64,000 nucleotides of DNA from Ilex aquifolium. Lineage: Eukaryota > Streptophyta > Magnoliopsida > Aquifoliales > Aquifoliaceae. The first letter of the stretch is position 1. Each line of letters starts with the position of its first letter. Location of the stretch: contig OX637391.1 of assembly GCA_951799425.1 (NCBI GenBank), forward strand, positions 27,275,701 through 27,339,700, written 5' to 3'. Below, one piece after another: positions 58,369-64,000 of this stretch. The notes below the pieces were generated by a model that worked only from the letters and a program-made list of their open reading frames with translations, made no database searches and was not told where the DNA came from. A program made the translations under genes and the position numbers.

Positions 58369-61300
58369 GGGTGTGTTTGGGTAGTGAGATAGAGTGGGTT
58401 AACACCCATATGGATAGGTTAATAAAGCAATGGGTCCCACAAATCCTTTGTTTGGGAAGCAACATTTGAGTCTGGATACAAATCCCGGGTCTAGCCATGA
58501 CTCGGTAGCTACAGTGCCTTGAACCCCTCCTACACCGGTTAAAATTAACCCACTCCCCCATGGGTTACAAACCGAGCAGACAGGTTAAAAACATGGAAGA
58601 AATTTTTACCCTTTTTTCAATCAATGTTCCACCCTTGACTTTCATTCGAGCATTCTCAGTCAAAGCGAGCTGCTGGGTTGAGAGCATCATAGAAGGCGAC
58701 GAAGGCAACGAACCGACTGGGAGGTATGAGTCTCTCCCTCTCTCTCTCTCTCTCAACCGAACGAATAACATAAGAGCTCACAGGCAGATCCATGAATGTT
58801 GCTGGGGATCTTGAGGGGTTTTGTTATAGCTTCTAAATTATATGATATATACCTACCATACCTGCACAAGGATTTTTCAAATGGGGATTTGAATAACTAA
58901 CTGTTTGAATTCTTGAAGTTTGGCTTCAAATTCAATAAATTGCCTTGGGAGACTAGCCATTTTTTTTTTACTTTATGCCTGACGGATCCAAGTTTTGGAG
59001 TTCATGTCAGTGGTTGCTTTTTTCTTCTTTTATACAATGATGATTTAATTAAGCATCATCATACTTGCCCATTGTTTTAGAGTTGTTTCCATAAATTGGG
59101 TTTTCTTGCAATTTTTTGTGGTTCATTGTTAATCAGGTCCATTGTGAAGTATTTTGTTTTGATTATTTTCTGTTGTTTTGATTATTTTATGTGGTTCATG
59201 GTTTTCTTGTAATCTAAGCATTATATTTCAGATTAAGTCATGTGTAGAAACAATATGAGTGGCCAGTTCCTACTAATATTATGTTCTTATGCATATGATT
59301 CTAGTTTTGATTTCTTGTTCTTAATGCTGTTTCAGGATATTGGATTTCAAAGTCAAGCTCTCTTCTATTTTCGTTTGAGTCAAAACTTCAAGCTAAAGTT
59401 GTTCACTTTTGAGCTTGGTTGTCATTATTGAGTTATTGTTCATCTGGTTGAAGCAAAAAAGGTAGTTCCAAGGGATGACCAAAGTACAATGAGTAGATGA
59501 TGTCGCCTTTATTTTGTATGTATTTATGAGGCAACAGTGATTTGGCTTCGTTTTTTTCGTTTGTACGGTGTTTAATTTTGTCTTTGTAACATTTAAATTC
59601 CCATGTGTTTTTGATTACGGTATATTTGGAAATGTGTATTTGCATGTGTATAAAATATTCGATATGGAATGTATGATGGTATTGATATATAGGTATGTGA
59701 ATGCATTTTTTTTATATGGATGCTATGTTAGGCTGTCTCGGTTGGTAGGTGGAATGGATGATGAGCTGCACCATTTATTTAGGGAAGGTCAAATATGGTT
59801 GTTGATTTATAGAAGTCCAAGAGAGGTGTAAGATTAAAATTGAAAAAAAAAAAAAAAAAAATTTCTTTTGGTGTAGGAGGAGTGGCGTCTGCAAGATCCA
59901 TGGATAATAAATTTGTTCAAGAGTTTTTGGCAAAAAAAATGTTCAAGGTAGTTTGACCCATTTTTTTATCCAAACATAAGATAGGATTGGATTGGTGATG
60001 AGCACAAAATATTGTATATTTGATGGCCTCATTACATGCATTTTAAACTCAACTTTGTAATTAATTACTTAGAGTTAGCCGAAATTATGAATAATGTTGA
60101 ATTTTTGATGTTGCAGTAATTATAGCTTAAATGATGGATTTTAGAACCTTGCAACTAAGTGTGGATGTGTGGTGAAGGCATGAACACATTACTTGAGGAT
60201 TTGGAGGCTTAAAAGTGAAAGAAATCAAGGAGGTATTGGTGCTTGATAACAAAGGCACCAGCACCCACACCATTTGGTTGCAATACCTCGGTTTTCCTCA
60301 TTTTTGACAATGATCCACTTCGAATCTGAAAAATTAAAAAACATGAAAGTTGTAGATCTGGATGTCTTTTGTATTGTGCCAAAATTTCAGCTCAATAGGA
60401 CGGTTGTATCAAAAGTTATGACAATTCTATGAAAACTGGTCTGGAGCAGAAACCGTACCGGAAGGCCGTACCGGTACGCTGATGCTACTGGAGTTCGCAG
60501 TACCGGTACGCTTTGCCTGAACAGCCCAGATCGCCGGCATCTCATGCTCCACTTGCTTGGGGGTCCCACCTATGATTCTCCCACTTGCCCCCTGACATTT
60601 TTTGCATTTTTACATGCCTCCTACACCCTTGTTGAAGACTTTGTAGACAATGGCATTAATGGGGATGGGAGAGAAGGGGGCTGCCAGGGGAGTTGCAGGC
60701 TAAGCTTCTCCTAGCTTGTCCAAGACTTCAAATCACCTCCCATTGATGGGAGGCCTGCACACACAGGCTAGGGGAGCCTCATGGACGAAATTTGAAGTCT
60801 CTACACTCCATATATTCAACATTCACACAAGTTTTGAAAGGGTGGCTACCTAAGCTTAGGAGTAGTCCAAGGAAGAAGATGATGAATAGTTAGATTTTTG
60901 CATTGTCTTCACCCATTTCACTTGTAATCTTTTGTAAGGATCTTGTAAGCTTCATTTATTGTCTTTAATGTCATTTATTTCTAATGCTTTGCAAGTTTAG
61001 TTATGCATTCTAGATTCTACCATTATTGTTTTGAGTTCTTCATTTTCAATCTTTGAAATGGGTATTGAATATTTTTCTTCTTAGTTTAAGTTTTCTTGCA
61101 TTGAGTTAAGTTTTAATCTTCATTTCTTCTACATGTCTCTTGACATTATGCATGTCTTTTCCTTTTACCATGAGTAGCTAGAGTTTTAGTTGGTTAATCC
61201 AAGGGAGACCTCCCCGTGAGGATTCCATTTCAACTCTTCTTTTTTCCTCCACTCGGTGTACGGTGGTTCGGTTTGACTGGGTTGAGAGTGGATACAGTTG

Positions 61301-62048
61301 TGAGTCTTTGATATCTCGTAGGCCTGGTCACGGGTTATGCTTGGATCCTCACCTCCATTTCGTCCCTAGCTTCCCAATCAATCGTTCATCTATGCATCAT
61401 TGGAGGAAGGCTTTGAGTTGGATTGACATCCTCATTGGGGTGAACTCTTTGGATTAGCCAACACTTGTTTTCATTTCATTTTCATTCAAAACTTCACTCA
61501 CAAAACTCAAACAAAAGATTTTACACTTTTCCCTTTTTACAAAATCACCTTCACACACTTGAACTTTCCTTCCCTGAGGAGACGACCTTGGAATACTTTT
61601 CCAAGTAAAACACGACAAGAAAAAGACTCCTTGCGCTTGGGGAGCACTTTTGTTCACCACACACACATTTTTTGTGCATTCACATTTCACATTTCCACCA
61701 TCTCATTTTCCTTTCTCCTTGCCCTTTCTTTTGGCACTATCCCAAGGGAGAGTGACACTCTCCTTTATCCATACACTACACATTCTAAGGGATGGTTTTT
61801 AGAGGTTAGGAAACAACAACGTTTTTCACCAAGCAATTGGTTAAGGGGTGTAATAGTCAAAACATATCATTTTGATATTTTTAAATTACCTTTGTCAGTG
61901 GACCCCACGGAGATGTAAAATTGGTTTACCAAACATCGGCATGGACACATATCCAATCCGGATATGAACTTGGCCGGGTTTGGTTTGGATAGGCAAGACT
62001 TTCTTTTTGATACCCTGTCCAATCCACTCCGAGTATCCAAACACACCC
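58369..62048. mobile_element. TIR DNA transposon (PIF/Harbinger-like), 1.8 kb, with solo LTR inside
   Basis: Ends GGGTGTGTTTGG and its complement CCAAACACACCC, flanked by TGT on both sides (58366-58368 and 62049-62051). Removing element and one TGT restores the pol reading FKYC|KDQIIRRCIP. Without the solo LTR at 59996 it is ~1.84 kb. No transposase seen. Contains a (CT)n at 58735-58755, a possible splice donor (GAGGTATGAG) nearby, and a run of 18 A at about 59845-59862. Superfamily by 3-bp TSD and TIR wording. Confidence 0.8.
59996..61835 (+). mobile_element. Solo LTR of the array family
   Basis: 1840 bp, TGATGAGCAC to TTCACCAAGCA, with perfect TSD ATTGG (59991-59995 and 61836-61840). Diverged but colinear with 23728-25589. 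Palindrome pair GTACCGGAAG-gcc-GTACCGGTAC at 60455-60477 and a single GTACCGGTAC at 60500-60509. Confidence 0.95.
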
Positions 62049-63155
62049 TGTAAGGATCAAATCATAAGGCGTTGTATCCCCAATCATGATAGCAGACAAG
62101 TTATATCTTTTTGTCATTCTGAAGCATGTGGTGGCCATTTTTCATCTAAAAAAACCGCTGCGAAAATCTTGCAGTATGGATTTTATTGGCCCACACTTTT
62201 TAAAGATGTTCATGCCTTCTGTTTAACATGTGATAGATGTCAAAGGTTGGGAAGCATTTCTAAAAGAAACATGATGCCCTTGAACCCAATTCTGGTAATT
62301 AAAATTTTTGATTGTTGAGGCATCGATTTTATGAGACCATTTCCCCCTTCCTTTGGCTATCTATATATTTTAGTGGCTATTGACTATGTGTCCAAATGGG
62401 TTGAAACAATTCCATGCCGAAATAATGATCACCGAACAGTGATCAAATTTTTAAAAGAAAACATTTTGTCCAGGTTTGGAATTCTTAAATCCATTATAAG
62501 TGATGGAGGTGCTCATTTTTGTAATCGTCCTTTTTGGAATTTGATGAACAAGTACTTGATCACTCATAAAATTGCAACCCCTTATCATCCACAGACTAGT
62601 GGACAGGCTGAATTAGCTAATCGAGAGATCAAATTGATTTTAGAAAAAACGATAAACCCGGACCGCAAAGATTGGTCGTTAAGAATGACTGATGCACTCT
62701 GGGCGTATCGCACTGCTTTTAAAACAATTTTAGGCATGTTTCCTTATTGATTAGTCTATGGCAAGCCTTGTCACCTACCTATGGAATTGGAACACAGAGC
62801 ATATTGGGCCATTAAAACAATGAATTTTGACCTAGACAAGGTTGGAATCTCAAGAAAACTTCAAATTAATGAGTTGGAAGAGTTGAGAAATGAGGCATAT
62901 GACAATGCCAAAATTGCAAAGGAAATGATGAAAGTTTTTCATGACAAAAACAGAGTGAGAAAATCATTTGTCCCTTCACAAAAAATCCTCTTTTTTAATT
63001 CAGGGCTCTGCCTGTTTCCTGGTAAGTTGAGATCAAGGTGGATTGGGTCTTACATTGTCAAACAAGTGTTTGGACATGGAGCAGTGGAAGTAGAAAATCC
63101 ATCAAATGAGAATATTTTTACTGTCAATGGTCAGCGTTTGAAACCATTTTTTTGA
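62049..63155 (+). pseudogene. Athila-like integrase (broken)
   Basis: Zinc-binding N-terminus (SFCHSEACGGHF, FYWPTLFKDV, CLTCDRCQRLG), catalytic core with YVSKWVETIP, IISDGGAHFCN, TPYHPQTSGQAELANREIK (D-D-E), then WAYRTAFKT, LVYGKPCHLPMELEHRAYW, and a C-terminal region ending KLRSRWIGSYIVKQV, VNGQRLKPFF. Stops replace residues near 62318 (FDC*GIDFM) and 62750 (GMFPY*LVYG). No chromodomain, as expected for the Athila group. Confidence 0.9.
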
Positions 63156-63235
63156 AGACTTTGTTAAAGATGTGGAAACCATTTTCTTAATGGATCTAGA
63201 ATATTCCTTCAAGATTCGCGTCTGCAAACACAAAA

Positions 63236-63529
63236 ATGGGTCGGGTCAGGAAAAATCCAACCCAACCCGATCCGAAAGGACGCCTTTATAAGGCCTCCAA
63301 CCCTTTCCCCTTTTTCCCCCATTTCGCCGCTGTTCTTCTTCTTCTTCCCTTTTCTGTAAAACGATCCACTGTCTGCAACTTCATGGCCACACACTCCACA
63401 GACACAATCCTTTGTTTCATACTTTGCATTTTAATTTTGTATTTGCTTATGGCTATCCTTCTTCTGTCCGCACTTACACACAAAGGTTTCCATCCTAGGC
63501 GAAACTCCGATCTTCCTAAAGATGATTAA
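63236..63529 (+). CDS. Small ORF with one membrane segment, post-integrase
   Basis: 97 codons if started at 63236; a more likely start is the internal Met at 63383 giving 48 codons: MATHSTDTILCFILCILILY, then a long hydrophobic stretch and a short basic tail (THKGFHPRRN). It sits between integrase and the hairpin module. A similar small hydrophobic ORF is not visible in the element at 27952, whose equivalent DNA is deleted. I do not recognise it; it may be chance. Confidence 0.3.
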   Translation: MGRVRKNPTQPDPKGRLYKASNPFPFFPHFAAVLLLLPFSVKRSTVCNFMATHSTDTILCFILCILILYLLMAILLLSALTHKGFHPRRNSDLPKDD

Positions 63530-63616
63530 TTTGTGTATTTTTTTTGTAGGCATTGGCAGATTAACAGATCTCTACTTTCAATCCTAACTCCACTTTGCGT
63601 ATACTAGTAAATTTGA

Positions 63617-63652
63617 AACATTGGGGACAATGTTGAGTTTAGGTTGGGGGTG
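63617..63652 (+). promoter_or_regulatory. Hairpin plus polypurine-like module
   Basis: AACATTG-GGGA-CAATGTT at 63617-63634 and TTTAGGTTGGGGGTG at 63638-63652, at the same spacing as at 30009-30045. Here it lies ~460 bp after integrase, which shows that the module is normally post-pol. Confidence 0.6.
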
Positions 63653-63857
63653 AGAACTACATTTCAAAATTTCTCTTGATCATATTGCATATTTTTTCTT
63701 GTATTCCATATTTTGTGTTGTATTTTGTATTTATATAGTCTTTATAGTATATATATATATATATAAAATTGATGATCATGTCTTTAAAGCAACTTCAATC
63801 GTCTTTGTGACTGGTAGACGTTAAAGAACTAGATAGAGTGTCTTAAGCTTAGGAAGC

Positions 63858-64000
63858 ATGGATAGTAACATTTTTTGGTTAAGTTTAGGCATTTTACATA
63901 CTTTTCCATCTGATGTGCATTATGTGATAATGAGATAAACAAGATTGGTGAGAAAAACTGAAATCCGAGAAAAGCAAGCAAAACCAAAGTGTGGCAAAAA
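63858..64000 (+). pseudogene. Zinc-knuckle-like post-pol ORF, third copy (5' part, broken)
   Basis: ATG at 63858 gives MDSNIFWLSLGILHTFPSDV, matching the N-terminus of the ORF at 30231. A TAA at 63936-63938 interrupts it (lysine codon in the other copies), after which TRLVRKTEIREKQAKPKCGK continues in frame to the window edge. Confidence 0.6.

Larger units (their letters stand above)
51453..64000 (+). mobile_element. Full-length-type TTCGAA-family Athila-like element, decayed, runs off window
   Basis: 5' LTR 51453-53236, primer site, gag, protease, RT/RNase H, integrase (62049-63155), small membrane ORF, hairpin module, and the start of the knuckle ORF at the window edge. The 3' LTR lies beyond 64000. 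It is interrupted by an LTR-like insertion in gag (53510-54301) and by a 3.7 kb TIR transposon between RNase H and integrase (58369-62048), which holds a solo LTR. Every protein frame carries stops or frameshifts. Confidence 0.85.

Noticed and set aside
58369-62048. CACTA transposon (3-bp TSD)
   Set aside because: The ends read GGGTGTGTTTGG rather than CACTA; PIF/Harbinger-like fits better.

Overview
This is a window of nuclear DNA from a flowering plant, probably a eudicot. Almost all of it is nested LTR retrotransposons and terminal-inverted-repeat (TIR) DNA transposons. There is one host gene, no bacterial-style operons, and no rRNA, tRNA or CRISPR locus that I could see.

Layout. 1-3611: rearranged pieces of a 'TTCGAA family' (Athila-like) retrotransposon, a plus-strand LTR end joined head-to-head to a minus-strand internal region and LTR. 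3612-26785: a decayed Ty3/gypsy chromovirus on the minus strand (gag, protease, RT/RNase H, integrase, chromodomain, 2.3 kb LTRs). A second family has inserted into it twice. One insertion is in gag: an 11.6 kb tandem LTR-internal-LTR-internal-LTR array at 9961-21576, with a perfect 5-bp target-site duplication (TSD). The other is a solo LTR of the same family in the gypsy 5' LTR (23728-25589). 27952-36197: a complete-ended TTCGAA-family element (LTRs about 1.95 kb, TSD ACAAG) that lacks gag-pol but keeps two reading frames that normally lie 3' of pol. 37197-47344: a two-exon, minus-strand acyl-activating enzyme gene (570 codons) with an 8.4 kb intron that holds a PIF/Harbinger-like element. 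48500-49363: a foldback MITE. 51453 to the window end: an older, longer TTCGAA-family element with broken gag, protease, RT/RNase H and integrase. A 3.7 kb TIR transposon splits its pol, and that transposon is itself split by another solo LTR (59996-61835), giving three nested layers.

Most notable signals. (a) The middle LTR of the tandem array is a chimera of the two outer LTRs, the signature of unequal crossing-over. (b) TTCGAA-family LTRs carry many pairs of the palindrome CGTTCGAACG with an almost fixed 8-bp spacer. The same pairs precede a TATA box inside the element, upstream of its 3' gene. (c) Two otherwise unrelated LTR families carry pairs of a TACCGGTA-type palindrome with a fixed 3-bp spacer. 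(d) A conserved hairpin plus a copy of the polypurine tract lies inside the elements, and its stem shows compensatory changes between families. (e) A small basic CCHC-knuckle-like protein, which I do not recognise, is encoded just downstream of this module in three copies. Together b, d and e suggest a self-contained regulatory module in this retrotransposon lineage; that is inference.

All retrotransposon reading frames here except the small knuckle ORF at 30231-30641 carry stops, frameshifts or truncation. The acyl-activating enzyme is the only likely functional host gene, and it has unusual residues in two conserved motifs.
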